DNA of 64,000 nucleotides. Source: BQJU01 sp965229635 (GTDB lineage Bacteria > Bacteroidota > Bacteroidia > Chitinophagales > Saprospiraceae). The notes under the pieces were generated by a model that was not told the DNA's origin, ran no database searches, and saw nothing but the letters and a program-made list of their open reading frames with translations. A program made the translations under genes and the position numbers. The stretch spans positions 2,170,001 to 2,234,000 of the forward strand of contig OZ245894.1 of assembly GCA_965229635.1 (NCBI GenBank), written 5' to 3'. The first letter of the stretch is position 1, and every line of letters begins with the position of its first letter. Shown piece by piece: positions 26,056-38,400 of this stretch.

Positions 26056-27291
26056 ATGGATATTTTTGTCATCGTTACGCTCCTCATCGTTCTATCTGCC
26101 ATTTTTGGCTATCTCAATGTGAGATTTCTCAAGTTGCCGGTCACCATTGGGTTGATGGTCATTGCGCTGTTGTTTTCGGTGGCGACTATGCTGATTGGGA
26201 TGATGTTTCCGGAATTACTGCAACTGGAACGCGAATTCATTGGTCAGATCGATTTTGAAAGGGTGCTAATGGACGGCATGTTGAGTTTTCTGCTCTTTGC
26301 CGGAGCCCTGCACGTCAACTTTACCAAACTCAGGGACCTGCGTCGTCCCATCATGCTCTTTGCTACGCTTGGCGTGTTGACCTCTACTTTTTTGGTGGCT
26401 GGCCTGATGTATTTTTTGCTGCATCTGTTGGGGCTAACTACTGAATTTATTTATTGTCTGCTTTTTGGCGCATTGATTTCACCGACAGATCCGATTGCCG
26501 TACTGGGCATTCTTAAAAAAGCTGGTGTGCCAAAGAAACTGGAGATCAAGATCGTAGGTGAGAGCCTCTTTAATGATGGCATTGGTGTAGTGGTTTTTCT
26601 GACCATCTTTGGCATTGCCGCTTCGGGGACCGGTCATTTTGATTTTGGGGAGATTGGCTTTCTATTTCTGGAAGAAGTGGGTGGAGGTATTCTTCTCGGG
26701 CTTGTATTGGGATATATCGCCTACCAGTTGATGCGCACCATCGATAACTACGAAGTAGAGGTCATGATTACCCTGGCCATTGTGATGGGAGGTTACCTGC
26801 TGGCCAGCAAATTACATTTTTCCGGTCCGCTGGCCATGGTGGTTGCCGGTTTGTTTATTGGTCACGAACGGTTTCGTACCTCTTCTATGTCGGAAATGAC
26901 GGAATTGTATGTCGACAAGTTTTGGGAATTGATGGATGTCCTATTTAATGCCGTGCTGTTTGTGCTCATTGGATTGGAAATTCTCATTCTACCCTTTGAC
27001 CAGGCGTTCCTGATTGCCGGATTGTTGGCCATTCCCATTGTGCTGCTTTCTCGTTTTGCATCTCTGGCATTGCCGATTGAATTGTTTAAAAAGAAACTGG
27101 AGTTTATCCCCAAAACCAACCTCATTATGACCTGGGGAGGGCTGCGAGGAGGCATCTCTATCGCCCTGGCACTATCACTTACAGAAGAAATGCCAAGAAA
27201 TTTAATTCTAAGTATGACGTATATTGTGGTTATCTTTTCGATTGTTATTCAAGGACTTACTGTTGAAAAGGTAGTGAAGAGAGTACAGTAA
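26056..27291 (+). CDS. CPA1-family Na+/H+ (cation/proton) antiporter
   Basis: This 411-residue inner-membrane protein has about 12 hydrophobic segments. It has the conserved core of NhaP/CPA1 antiporters: MLSFLLFAGALHVNFTKLRD, GALISPTDPIAVLGILKKAG with the T-D-P motif, and LFNDGIGVVVFLTIF with the N-D pair of the ion site. Near the C-terminus is LIMTWGGLRGGISIALALSL. It exchanges sodium or potassium for protons and supports pH and salt homeostasis. There is no cytosolic RCK or CBS extension. It is divergent from MarR-GNAT. The exact ion cannot be read from sequence. Confidence 0.92.
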   Translation: MDIFVIVTLLIVLSAIFGYLNVRFLKLPVTIGLMVIALLFSVATMLIGMMFPELLQLEREFIGQIDFERVLMDGMLSFLLFAGALHVNFTKLRDLRRPIMLFATLGVLTSTFLVAGLMYFLLHLLGLTTEFIYCLLFGALISPTDPIAVLGILKKAGVPKKLEIKIVGESLFNDGIGVVVFLTIFGIAASGTGHFDFGEIGFLFLEEVGGGILLGLVLGYIAYQLMRTIDNYEVEVMITLAIVMGGYLLASKLHFSGPLAMVVAGLFIGHERFRTSSMSEMTELYVDKFWELMDVLFNAVLFVLIGLEILILPFDQAFLIAGLLAIPIVLLSRFASLALPIELFKKKLEFIPKTNLIMTWGGLRGGISIALALSLTEEMPRNLILSMTYIVVIFSIVIQGLTVEKVVKRVQ

Positions 27292-27756
27292 TCGCACTCC
27301 GTAAAGTTTTTTCACATATAAATAATTTTTGCGTTTATTGATTAAATATTATACTTTTGAAATATATCAATAAACACATGGTTGATTTATAGTCATCCGT
27401 CCAAGAACTCCCCCCACAGTTTTTCAAGTTGACTTACATCTTATTCGTATGCCACAGAGGCCTCGCATTCTTTGACGCACCGAAGAAGTATGTAGGTGAT
27501 TATTTAACCCAAACGAAAGGCTTTAGACCAAGTATTTCACTGAGTATTTTACCTAAACGGCACTCTTTCCCCCCACTTATTGCTGATTAGAAAAAGTCAT
27601 TATTATTCTGATTACCCAAACACAGAATGATAGAGGACTAGTTGCTTGCTAGTAGGATGATCCGTCCTAGCGAAGGATCATTCCACTTTACACATGAAAC
27701 ATACTATGGGTGAACTGTGCAAAATTTTTTAAGCCAGTTTAAACCCAAACACAAAA
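27292..27756. other. Long leader region of the subtilisin gene
   Basis: These 465 bases contain no convincing gene. A near-consensus promoter lies at 27329-27359, giving a leader of about 390 bases. Within the leader, near 27654-27683, gatgatcc and ggatcattcc form a short imperfect inverted repeat, preceded by repeated ctagt (27638-27655). Nothing else is recognisable. Confidence 0.5.
27329..27359 (+). promoter_or_regulatory. Bacteroidota-type promoter upstream of the subtilisin gene
   Basis: A -33 TTG at 27329-27331 and a -7 TACTTTTG at 27352-27359 are separated by exactly 20 bases. The distance to the subtilisin start is about 390 bases, so a long untranslated leader is implied unless a second promoter lies closer. 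Confidence 0.65.
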
Positions 27757-30700
27757 ATGCAGAAACTACTAGCAACTCTAATCTTCGGAGCGGTATGTCT
27801 ATGTACCAGCTCTGCACAGGACTATTCAGTCCATTTAAGAAGTTCAGTTGAGGTGCCTCTACCGGGCAATCAATTGAAATTGCAAACAGGAGGCCAAACC
27901 TTTTCCGGGCACCAATATGTGCTGGTTCAGTTTTATCAGCTACCCTCTCCGGAGGAGCGTCAAAAGCTGAAATCGGAGGGTATCCAACTCCTTGCTTACG
28001 TGCCACATTACACCTGGTTGGTAAAGGCCTCAGCACAAGCTGATTTCAGGAAAGCCAATATTCGGGCCGTATTGCCCATCCAACCGGAAGATAAGATTGA
28101 CCAGAATTTACTTAGCGGAAATATCCCCACCGAGAGTTATCGTGCAGAGGGTATTTTAGTACGTGCCTTTCCCTTTCCGGGGCAGCCAAGGTCTGACCTG
28201 GCTCTATCTTTATCGCTCAGCGGCTTCAACGTTCACGAAACGAAAGAATCAAATGTGCAAGTCCTTATACCTCCCGACGACCTGCTGAAGTTGGCGGCCA
28301 ATCCCGCGGTAATGTACCTGGAGGGCCTCGCCGATATGCCGGAGCCCGAAGGCTGGAAAGCCCGAAGCCTGATGCGTGTCAACCAGCTACAAGGAGAACT
28401 GGGCACCGGCTACGATGGCGATGGAGTGGTGATGGCCATTGCTGATGATGGAACTGTGAGCCACGAGGATTTCCGCAATCGATTGGTCGATAATACTTCC
28501 TCCAATGTAGGCAATCACGGTGATATGACCTGCGGTATTGCCATTGGTGCTGGAAATATTAATCCCTTGGGAAGGGGTATCGCTTCAGGAGCTACCTTAC
28601 ATCTGTTTGAGATTACCCAATACCAACATATCCTGAATGCTACCGAGCAATACGAGTCTGATGGGATTGTGATTACTTCTACTTCCTATGGCGAAGGCTG
28701 CGGAGGATTTTATAATTATTCCGCTCAGAGTATAGACACCCAGGTGATTGAACAACCGGAGCTATTTCATTGCTTTTCGGCCGGAAACAGTGGATTGAGC
28801 AGCTGCAACCCGGTTTACGGAGGCCTGGAAGGCCCGGATGGAGCGCATTATGGCAACATCACCGGGGGGCGCAAAGCTGCCAAGAATACGGTGGCTGTTG
28901 GCAACCTATATTTTGATGATGAGCTACGAACCACCAGTAGTCGCGGACCTACCGAAGATGGCCGAATCAAGCCAGATTTGTGTGCCCAGGGGCAAGGTAA
29001 CCTTAGCACGAATGCCAACAACAGCTACCAGTTTGGAGGTGGAACCTCAGCGGCCTCTCCCACGGTGGCGGGCATTGCGGCATTATTGTATCAGGCTTAC
29101 CGCCAATTTCGCGATGGCATCGACCCGGAATCCGGATTGATCAAAGCCATTCTACTCAACACGGCCGAAGACCTCGGGCGTCCGGGCCCGGATTACGATT
29201 TTGGTTGGGGACGAGCCAATGCGGATCGGGCAGTCACTGTTGTGGAAAACCAACAATACACCGAAGGCACGGTTAGTACCGGATTACAAAACTATCACGT
29301 GATCACGGTGCCACCCAATACTTCTAAAGTCAATGTGATGGTCTATTGGACCGATCCGGCCCCTTCTGTGCTGAGTGATCGGGCATTGGTTAATGACCTG
29401 GATATCAATTTACAAAGTGGTAGCGGACAGATCTACCAACCACTGGTGTTGAGCAATGAACCACAGATCGACAGCCTTTTGAAACCAGCCTATCCTGGTA
29501 TTGATCGGGTCAACAACATGGAGCAGGTTACGCTCAATAACCCCAATCCTGGCAACTACACCCTACGGGTAAAGGGCCATCTGGTACCAGAAGGACCTCA
29601 GAAATACTTTGTTGTATACAGCTTTATCAACAATGATTTGAAAGTCACCTATCCCAGCAATGGCATTGGCGTGGTGCCCGGTGAAAGCAATCTGATTCGC
29701 TGGGATGCACCAAAAGCAGGAGGTAATTTCAGTATTCAATATTCTCTTGACAGCATGGCTACCTGGCAAAACTTGGCCAACAACGTGGCCAGTCACCTTC
29801 GCCACTTTGAATGGTACGTACCCTTCACGGCCAGTGGTAAGGTGTTTGTCAGAGTCAATCGGGGTGGACAAACCGCCCATTCGGAAATGTTTACCATCAT
29901 TGGTCAGCCCAATCCGGAATTTTATTACGTGGATGACCACGCGGCGCGTATGGAATGGGGACCGGTGCCTGGAGCTACCCATTACGAAATCTATGCGCTG
30001 GGTGAACAGTATATGGAAGTGATCGGAACCACATCAGAAACCAACTTTGTTTTTCCCATTGAATTATGGGAAAGTAACTGGTTTAGCATACGAGCTTGTA
30101 TAAATCCTGGTAAGGGGCGTCGGGTATATGCCCAAGAGTACCTGCACCGCCCCTGCCAGGTACAAGTTAATCTGGATTTACAATTTGACCTTTACCCCAG
30201 TGAAACAAGCTGGCAGATTCTGACCAGCAGTGGCGAACTGGTCGCCTCGGGCGGTCCTTACGAAAGCCTCCCAGGTGGGGCTTCCCTGATGGAGCAGATT
30301 TGTTTGCCCTATGGTTGCTACTGGTTGGTGATGCAAGATCAATACGGCGATGGTATGTGTTGCACAAATGGCAATGGCCAGTACATCCTGCGGGATAGTG
30401 ATGGCCAGGTATTGGCTTCCGGTGGGCAATTTTCGGCCCAGGTCTCCCATGATTTTTGTCTGGCCCCCGGAACTAATGACTTAATGGTCCATGTGATCAA
30501 CACTACCGCCCCGTCTTGTACGGGTAGTCAAGACGGTTCAGCCCAGGTTATTGCCAGTAATGGCAGCGGTAATTACACCTACACCTGGAGTTCCGGTGCT
30601 ACCGGTCCACTTGCCAATAACCTGGGAGCTGGCCTCCATCGCGTGACGGTTACCGATGGAGAGGCTCAATTGGTCACTACCATCCAATTGTACGATCCTA

Positions 30701-32331
30701 ACCCATTGCAGATTGAACTCGATGTCGATCAGCCGTTTTGCAATAGCTCCGGTCCGATTATCATTTCCAGTGATGTAGGAGGCGGAACACCACCGTACAA
30801 CTATCTGTGGAATACAGGAGTTGCTGCTTCTGACCTGGAGACACAGGTGCCCGGCACTTATTCCGTATCCATTACCGACGCTCATGGCTGTACCGCTTCG
30901 GAAACGGTGATCGTTGAGCAATCCAATCCACTGGGATTGAATACCGCAAAGATTGATGCCAGCTGTTACGGTGCGCTCAATGGGGTGGCAATCGTTGCAC
31001 CGGCGGGAGGCGTAGCTCCGTACAATTATATCTGGAATACCGGTGCAACTGGTCCGGCGGCATTTGGTCTTACTGCCGGCACATATACAGTGACCGTAGA
31101 AGATAATGCTGGGTGCTCCGCGGCCGTGGCAATCGAAATCAATCATCCCGATCCGCTGGTTTTGCAAACCATCACCCAGCAACCCAGTTGTGCCGGCGAT
31201 GCTGATGGCAGCGTCGAGGTGGTCGTTTCCGGAGGTACCGCTCCCTATTCCTACTCGTGGAACAATGGCGAAACGACGGTCTCCAATGAAGGACTTGCCG
31301 AAGGCAACTATCAGGTGACAGTGACCGATAGCCACGGCTGCTTGCACACCTACGCCGGTTGGTTAGCAGGAGCCACGCCGATTCAATTGCAATTTTCCAT
31401 CAATGAAAATAATGTGACGCCCCAGGTTATGGGCGGTACGCCACCTTACACTTACCAATGGAGTACCGGAGCTACGGATGAAGCGGTTAATGGACTGATG
31501 AGCGGTGATTATCAGCTCACGGTCACTGATCAAAACGGTTGTGACAAAGTGGGTAGCTTTACCATTGCCGGAATGCCGGGATACTGTGAATTGCGCGGCA
31601 GCAACACCTCCTTTGAATGGATTGAATCGACCACCATTGGGCAGCAAACCCACATCAGCGGTAATAACGGCGGGCTGGGCCTGTTTTGGGATTACCACTT
31701 CACCGTCATGTCGGGAGAGGATTACAATCTGTACGTACAGCCTCATTTTAATGGTACCCCTTTCGGGGAATACTACCGCATCTGGGTCGACTGGAACCAG
31801 GACGGTGATTTTTCGGATGCTGGAGAGGTGGTGCATTCTGAAGGGCCCAGTGGATCGGCCGTGAATACTAACTTACATATTCCGGTCGATGCCGTTGTGG
31901 GCACCACCCGGATACGCATTGCCATGAAATATGGTAGTTTACCCCCTGATTGCGGCATCTATGGCTACGGTGAGACGGAGGAATATTCTCTGGAAATTGT
32001 GCCAGCTACCACGCCTTTGGATGATTTGGTTCAAGGGCGTATCTTGGGGACTGGAGATACAGATATTGACAAGAGAGAGGCCATCTTTGCTTATCCAAAC
32101 CCTGCTGACGAACAAGTACGGCTACAATTGCCGAAAAGCGCTAACAGCAACATTTGTCGGCTAGAGGTACTGGATACTAAGGGACAGGTGGTCTTCTCTC
32201 GTATTATAGAACAAGAAAATCGTGAATCTACAATCCAATTGAATACCAGGCACTGGCCGATGGGGGTGTATGAAGTTCGTTTGATTGACGAGCAGCAAGT
32301 GTACACCACCCGGCTGGTGATTCAAAGGTAG
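27757..32331 (+). CDS. Subtilisin-like (S8) protease with SprB repeats, GEVED domain and T9SS sorting domain
   Basis: This 1524-residue secreted protein begins with the signal peptide MQKLLATLIFGAVCLCTSSAQ. The S8 domain spans about residues 215-500 with Asp230 (MAIADDGTVSHED), His254 (GNHGDMTCGIAIG), oxyanion Asn (CFSAGNSGL) and Ser431 (GGGTSAASPTVAG). Then follow a P-domain-like region, a segment with DGMCCTNGNGQYIL (about 800-905), and five SprB-type repeats (about 910-1270; pattern TAPYSYSW...GNYQVTVTDSHGC). A GEVED domain (about 1320-1412, IWVDWNQDGDFSDAGE) and a type A C-terminal sorting domain (about 1440-1524, IFAYPNPADEQ, MGVYEVRL) complete it. It should cross the outer membrane by T9SS and stay on or leave the surface as a protease. 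Confidence 0.95.
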   Translation: MQKLLATLIFGAVCLCTSSAQDYSVHLRSSVEVPLPGNQLKLQTGGQTFSGHQYVLVQFYQLPSPEERQKLKSEGIQLLAYVPHYTWLVKASAQADFRKANIRAVLPIQPEDKIDQNLLSGNIPTESYRAEGILVRAFPFPGQPRSDLALSLSLSGFNVHETKESNVQVLIPPDDLLKLAANPAVMYLEGLADMPEPEGWKARSLMRVNQLQGELGTGYDGDGVVMAIADDGTVSHEDFRNRLVDNTSSNVGNHGDMTCGIAIGAGNINPLGRGIASGATLHLFEITQYQHILNATEQYESDGIVITSTSYGEGCGGFYNYSAQSIDTQVIEQPELFHCFSAGNSGLSSCNPVYGGLEGPDGAHYGNITGGRKAAKNTVAVGNLYFDDELRTTSSRGPTEDGRIKPDLCAQGQGNLSTNANNSYQFGGGTSAASPTVAGIAALLYQAYRQFRDGIDPESGLIKAILLNTAEDLGRPGPDYDFGWGRANADRAVTVVENQQYTEGTVSTGLQNYHVITVPPNTSKVNVMVYWTDPAPSVLSDRALVNDLDINLQSGSGQIYQPLVLSNEPQIDSLLKPAYPGIDRVNNMEQVTLNNPNPGNYTLRVKGHLVPEGPQKYFVVYSFINNDLKVTYPSNGIGVVPGESNLIRWDAPKAGGNFSIQYSLDSMATWQNLANNVASHLRHFEWYVPFTASGKVFVRVNRGGQTAHSEMFTIIGQPNPEFYYVDDHAARMEWGPVPGATHYEIYALGEQYMEVIGTTSETNFVFPIELWESNWFSIRACINPGKGRRVYAQEYLHRPCQVQVNLDLQFDLYPSETSWQILTSSGELVASGGPYESLPGGASLMEQICLPYGCYWLVMQDQYGDGMCCTNGNGQYILRDSDGQVLASGGQFSAQVSHDFCLAPGTNDLMVHVINTTAPSCTGSQDGSAQVIASNGSGNYTYTWSSGATGPLANNLGAGLHRVTVTDGEAQLVTTIQLYDPNPLQIELDVDQPFCNSSGPIIISSDVGGGTPPYNYLWNTGVAASDLETQVPGTYSVSITDAHGCTASETVIVEQSNPLGLNTAKIDASCYGALNGVAIVAPAGGVAPYNYIWNTGATGPAAFGLTAGTYTVTVEDNAGCSAAVAIEINHPDPLVLQTITQQPSCAGDADGSVEVVVSGGTAPYSYSWNNGETTVSNEGLAEGNYQVTVTDSHGCLHTYAGWLAGATPIQLQFSINENNVTPQVMGGTPPYTYQWSTGATDEAVNGLMSGDYQLTVTDQNGCDKVGSFTIAGMPGYCELRGSNTSFEWIESTTIGQQTHISGNNGGLGLFWDYHFTVMSGEDYNLYVQPHFNGTPFGEYYRIWVDWNQDGDFSDAGEVVHSEGPSGSAVNTNLHIPVDAVVGTTRIRIAMKYGSLPPDCGIYGYGETEEYSLEIVPATTPLDDLVQGRILGTGDTDIDKREAIFAYPNPADEQVRLQLPKSANSNICRLEVLDTKGQVVFSRIIEQENRESTIQLNTRHWPMGVYEVRLIDEQQVYTTRLVIQR

Positions 32332-32350
32332 CTAGAACTTGGTTAGAAAT

Positions 32351-32389
32351 AATTAAAAAAGCCGGGCTTCCGATAAGGTCGCCCGGCTT
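32351..32389 (-). terminator. Intrinsic terminator of the giant adhesin gene
   Basis: Arms aagccgggc (32359-32367) and gcccggctt (32381-32389) form a perfect 9-bp stem. On the minus strand it is followed by ttttttaatt. It lies 13 bases beyond the adhesin stop, between two convergent genes. Confidence 0.85.
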
Positions 32390-32401
32390 ACACATGTTCC
32401 T

Positions 32402-35400
32402 CTATTGGATAAAGCTAACTTTTTTCGTGAGTACTTCTTTTCCCGACTGTATCCGGACCAAATAAGTACCCGCTTCCAGCTTTTGGCCGTTTTCGGCGGT
32501 ACCATCCCAATCATAAATATGGGTACCAGCCTCCAGGAATCCGGCATCGAGCATTTTGACTTTTTGTCCCTGCAGGTTGAAGATTTCCAGCGAAACCGGT
32601 CCTGCGTGCTCCAGTTGCAATTCGATGGAGGTTAGCCGGGTAAATGGATTGGGGGCAATATCAAGTGATACATGGTCGGTCTGTTCCAGGTTGTCAATGA
32701 TTTGTGAGCCGTTCGTCAATCCCCGTAAATTGAGATTGCCACTCAGCGGGGTAATCATCACCTGATCAAAAATGGCGGTAGTCAGAATATTCGGGTTATT
32801 GCTTTCAGCAAATAAGCCGAGGTATACACAATCACTGAAATTGATGTTTGTATTTAGCACAATGCTCCAGTTGAGGCCGTCATAGGAAGAAAAACCCATA
32901 ATGGAAGATCCGCTGCGGACCAGTTTCAGCCAGCTATGCTGCGGCTTGAAGATTTGTCCTGCTGCTGCAAAGGCTCCTGTGGAAGTCCGAATTTTCCTGT
33001 GTATGATATTTCCCAAGGAAGTAGTAATGTTTGCCATTTTTGCATTGGCATCCAGGGATTCGCGGATTTCGGGACCCGCCCAGCCGGGAGTTTCTATCTC
33101 CTTTAGATGTAGAACAATTTCCACATCTCCACAGATTTCCTGATAAGCAAAATGATGTCTATCATTAGCAAATGTCGATGGACCATTGCTGTACAGAATG
33201 AATTCATCGGAGCAGGGATCAAAAATGACATCACCAAATCCGGTGCCAACATCATCAAACTCCCACGCATCGGGCAGGTTGATGCCTTGCTCAATGGCTA
33301 TTTCAGCCGTACAGTTACTGCTGTTGCCACCAATGTCTGTAACGGTAAGCGCCACTGTTTGGGTGCTGAAATAAGATAGGGGCAAAGAGATCACCTGATA
33401 GGGAATGCCCGGCCCTTGAATTTGCAGCGAAATCTGGTCACATCCCAGGCTCTGAGCCGTAACATCTGCACAATCGGTTGCTGGATTCCAGGCATTGGAG
33501 GTCGTTGTGGTCCCCGCAGTAGTAGTTCCATTGTTGACAAACTGATTGTCATTCAAAATGGGAAAAAATGAATTTGCCGGATCACAACTCAGAGTACCCT
33601 GTAGGGTATACAAGCCTCCTGCCGGGGCATTCCCCGTAAAGGAAACATGATAATCAATATTGACGGTGTACCCGTAACCGTAGTTGCAGCTGCCCGGTGC
33701 ATTGACCAGAGTAGGGGATAGCTGGATGATGACGGAATAGTTATTTGATCCGTTTGCCGCAACGGAAGTTTTTGCGGTTGCCTGCCCCCCTTCAACATCA
33801 CTACAATCAAAAGTAGAATTATCCAGACTTAGATCGGCAATACCGCAGTTGTCAAAAGATCCATTATCCACATTCACTGCGGACAGCGTAGCCTGTCCAT
33901 TTGCATCAAGCAGGACGGTGACATCCTGGCAAATGGCAGTTGGTGGCGTTTTGTCATTCACTATTACGGTTTGCACCTGCTCAAGGCTATTACCATTTCC
34001 ATCCTCATAGGTCCAGGTGATGGTATAGGTGCCTTGCTCGGTATAGGTTGTTGGATCACTCGTAGTAGCCTGCACGAAACCGGCACAATTGTCGGTTGCG
34101 GTTGGGGTACTGACGGTTACTTCGCATTCACCGGTGGCATCGGGCAGGGTAGCCAGGTCAGGAACTGGTGGTGTTTCATCGCCGAAATCAACAACCCATA
34201 CAACATTCCTTGTACAGCCGTTTGCTGGGTCTTCGATTTGCACATAAAGGGTCAATGAGCCACCGCCGACAGATGGCGAGAAGGTGTTCGTATTGACATT
34301 GTAGGTCCCAGCCGACAGGGTTGCGTTTTCATCCGTAAAAATGCCAAGGATGTTGAAATCCACCACTGCACCCAATTGGAAAGCTGGACTGACTTCATTA
34401 CAATTACTGGTAACCGGAACGACGATGATCTCGTTGTTGATGCCGCCGGAAAAGGTGCCCTGGATGTCCTCTATAATGCCATGGTTGGTAAATGTTCCAG
34501 GTGTGTGAACTTCAATAGTGTTCAGTGTAATAAGGCCGTCATTGGTGAAAACACCATTATTATCCAGATTATCATGTAATTGAATAACTCCACAGGGTAA
34601 GTTATTCAGTATGCCACTATTCTCAATAAGAAGGCCAGTGGCATCTATAGAACTGTTCTTCCCAATGAAAATAGATGCTGAATTGGTAAAGACTGAGGTT
34701 GTTGAAGTGGGGAAAGTGCTACCTACAACCACCATACCTTCCAATTTTGTATTGTCGACATAAATAACACCACCGTTGGAATTGGTGAAGGTGTTCCGGC
34801 TATAAATTCCCTCTCCCTTAATATTGTTGGAGCCAGCGTTCTGACCAATGTATAATTTGCCTCCATTATTATTGAAGGTACCATCAACCCAGTTTTGCAC
34901 AGCTCGAAAATTTGTCCGGTCGATATTGCAAACACCATTAGTGGTATTGTTGAAACTGCCATCATAAGTGGAAATGCCCAGTCCAATTTGATATACCTGC
35001 CCAGTATTAATAGTGGCTGAATTGTTGAAAGCACCCCGGTTCGAGATACCAGATGCTTCAGCATCAAGCAACCGTAAAATGTTGATAACGCCACCATTTT
35101 TATTGATAAAATTCCCTTTGTTTTCTATACCATCATCTTCTTCTATATTATCAATATCAATGGTCCCCCCATCATTGGTAATGGTGCCGTAGTTATTAAT
35201 CCCCTGCTTTTCAGCTCCGTCGATAACAATCGTTCCACGATTTTCAACGGTCCCATCACAGGTAAGTCCATCCACATTGGCCCCAGTGATGCTTAGGCTG
35301 CCATTAGTGTTGATAGACAAATTTCCACCACTCTCTACACTTATCGATTTAGCGACCGCGGCTGTTGTTCCACTGATAATGGGATCATTGGTTACAGCCG

Positions 35401-38400
35401 GAATAATCACATCATCGTTCACAGTAGGCACACAAATCGGATCCCAATTGCAGGGCACGTTCCAGTCGTTATTAATGAGGCCCGTCCAGGTCTTGGTGCC
35501 ACTTGGACATGAAGATGCCAATTCCACAGTAACAGTAGCAGTACAAGAGGAGGTGTTGCCGTGTTCATCGTTGGCAGTAACAATCACGGAGACAGGGCTA
35601 CCCATATCTAAGCAGGAAACGGTTGCAGGGGAAGCGCTCTGAAAGCTAACAGTTCCACAGTTGTCTGTCCCGCCATCAAACACATCGGCCTCTTGGATGG
35701 TGTAGGCACCACTGGCATCCAGTACAACAGGCGTATTGGTCTTGCATAGAGGTACGGGAACCTCGGCGTCGGACTGCACAGTTATAGTGAAGGAGCAAGT
35801 TACAGCGTTGTTGGCCGCATCGGTGGCAGTGTATTCAATTGTATGAGTGCCTGCGGCAAAAAGAGATCCACTGGGGGCACCGGTAGTTTGGGTAGCGGTG
35901 AAATTGCCGTCACAGTTGTCAGTGGCAGTCGGGGCAGTCCAGGAAACGGAGGCACCGCATTGCCCTTCATCCATCGCCACATCAATATCGGCAGGGCAGG
36001 TGAGGCTCGGGTTCATTTCATCTTTTACGGTGATTTCGGCAGTGCAATTATTGCTGTCCCCATTGATGTCGGTGATCGTCAAGGTGACCAGCTGGGGATT
36101 GTTGGCGATGTCGTCGCAATCAAAATTGGTCAGATCAATGACTTTGCTCAGTTCACCGCAGTCGGCGGTGCTACCGCCATCTACATCAGTAACCGAAATG
36201 GTAGCTTGCCCAGAAGCGTCGAGCAAGGCAATGTAAGACTGGCAAACAGCGATTGGGGCCTCGCAGCAAGGGTTGTCATCATCGGCAATCGTGATGTTGG
36301 CCGTACACTGAGCCGTATTGTTGTTGCCATCGTTTACGGTAACTGTAACCTCGAAGGTGATCCCAACATCGTCGCAATCAAAGGAAGAAGGGGAGGTACT
36401 CACAAAATTGACGGTACCACAATTATCCGTCCCGCCCGACAGAACATCGGCCTCCACAAGGGTGTGTCCTCCGTTGGCCTCCAATTGAATGGTTTTTGAG
36501 CTACATACTGGTACAGGTGCTTCGGAATCGCCAAAATCCACGCTCCAGGATATGATGCGGGTACAGCCGTTGGCAGGGTCTTCAATCTGAACGTACAAGT
36601 TGTGCTGCCCGTTAGCAATGAATGGGATAAATGTATTGGTGTTGACTTCGTAACTGCCGGCAGAGTTGGTCGCATTTTGATCGGTGAAGATGCCGAGGAT
36701 GTTCAAATCAACCGTTGTTCCCAACTGAAAGGCAGGATTGACTTCATTGCAATTGTCGGCTATTGGGGTCACAATAATTTCGTTATTAGTGCCGCCGAAG
36801 GCCAACCCCTGTATGTTCGCAATTACGCCATTGTTGACTACTTTATTGGAGCTCAACCCGTCGCCTGCATCTATATAAAGCAGTCCGTTGTTTTCGAAAA
36901 TGTTGCTGGTGGAGGTAATGTCGAGATTTCGGTAAAGGTAAACCTCTGCACAGAAGTCGTTGATAAAAGTAGCTCCCACGATTGTGTAAATGGCATCATC
37001 TTCCGTATTGTCAATGGATATAATGCCACCGTTTTTGTTTTCAAAAGTACGGGTGTAATAGGATATGCCATCTTCTCCAATATTATTCGCTCCACCGTTC
37101 ATCCCGATATTGAGGTTTCCCTCATTGGAAAAATAACCATTTGAAAAAATGCCCGAATCCTTAACATTGTCAATATTGATGTTGCCACCAACCTGGTTAT
37201 AAAATTGGTTGTTGACGAAATTTAAGCCATCCGAATCAATATTGGCAGCACCTCCATTTTGGCCAATATTAATGGTGCCAGTATTGTGAAAAATGGAACT
37301 CGCAATACCTCTCAATCCATTCTCCCCGGTATTGTCGATGTTGAGCACGCCGCTATTGTCGAGGGTGCCTGATACCCAAATACCATCGTATGCAATGTTT
37401 GTACTGCCGCCATTTTGACCAATGCTAATGGTGCCAAAATTGTCAAGTGATGCATCGCCACCTATTTCCATCCCGTAGCGCCCTGTATTGTCAATATTAA
37501 TCACACCAGTGCTATTATTCGTCAGCGAGCCCATTGATATGGATATTCCAGCATGGTTGATGTTGCTACCGTTTTGGCCAATGCTAATGATTCCGTCATT
37601 GACAACCATACCATCTACTTCTAAACCATCGTTGGATGAGTTTTCGATGGACAGGCTTCCGCCGCTGTTGATGGTCAATTGGGCATTTTCTTCTACAAAG
37701 ACCCGATTGGCATTTGCTGCTCCGTTGATTTGTGGCCTATTGGCTACGTCAGGAATAATAATACTATTTGCGAAGGAAGGGACACAGCTGGGCGACCAGT
37801 TGCAGGCCGTTTCCCAGTTGCTGTCAACATTACCCGTCCAGGTGCGGATTGTACTGCTACAGTCTGGGCTGGGGTTTGCGTTTGCGTCAGCGTCGTTACA
37901 GTCCAGGTCTATGGTGTTGACGAGTTCATCGGCAGCCTTATAACCTGATGGTCGATGGCAGGCAGTCTGGGTTGTTCCTTCAGTATAGTTATCATTGTCA
38001 TTGTCGAGGTACCAGGTCTGACCGGGGAATTCATAGTTGTCATTATCATTACAATCGGTGTTGTCGGTGACATATCCGCCTGGTAGATTGCAGGCATTTG
38101 TGGTAATGTTTGGATCACCAAAACCATCACTGTCGTTGTCTGCATAATAAGTGTTGGTTAAACCTTCGTCGGTCTGACCATCACAGTTGTTGTCTGCACC
38201 ATCACAAATTTCAACCGCAGTGGGGTAGCTGAATGGGTCGTTGTCATCGCAGTCAAAATCGCTGGTATTGACCAGCTCCGCAGGCAATTTAAAACCCGTT
38301 GGCTGATTACAAGTAAATATAGTTAAGCCTGAAGAGTAACCGTCATCATCTGCATCCTGATACCAGGTTTTTATCATATGGATGGAGGGGTCGTTGTCAT

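Noticed and set aside
30489..31570. SprB-repeat coding stretch considered as a DNA tandem repeat
   Set aside because: The repeats are similar at protein level only; nucleotide sequence differs between copies.
35843..37144. Long plus-strand open frames (218 and 180 codons) opposite the giant adhesin gene
   Set aside because: They lie antisense to a clearly coding, repeat-rich gene; their length follows from the biased codon composition of the repeats and they resemble no protein family.
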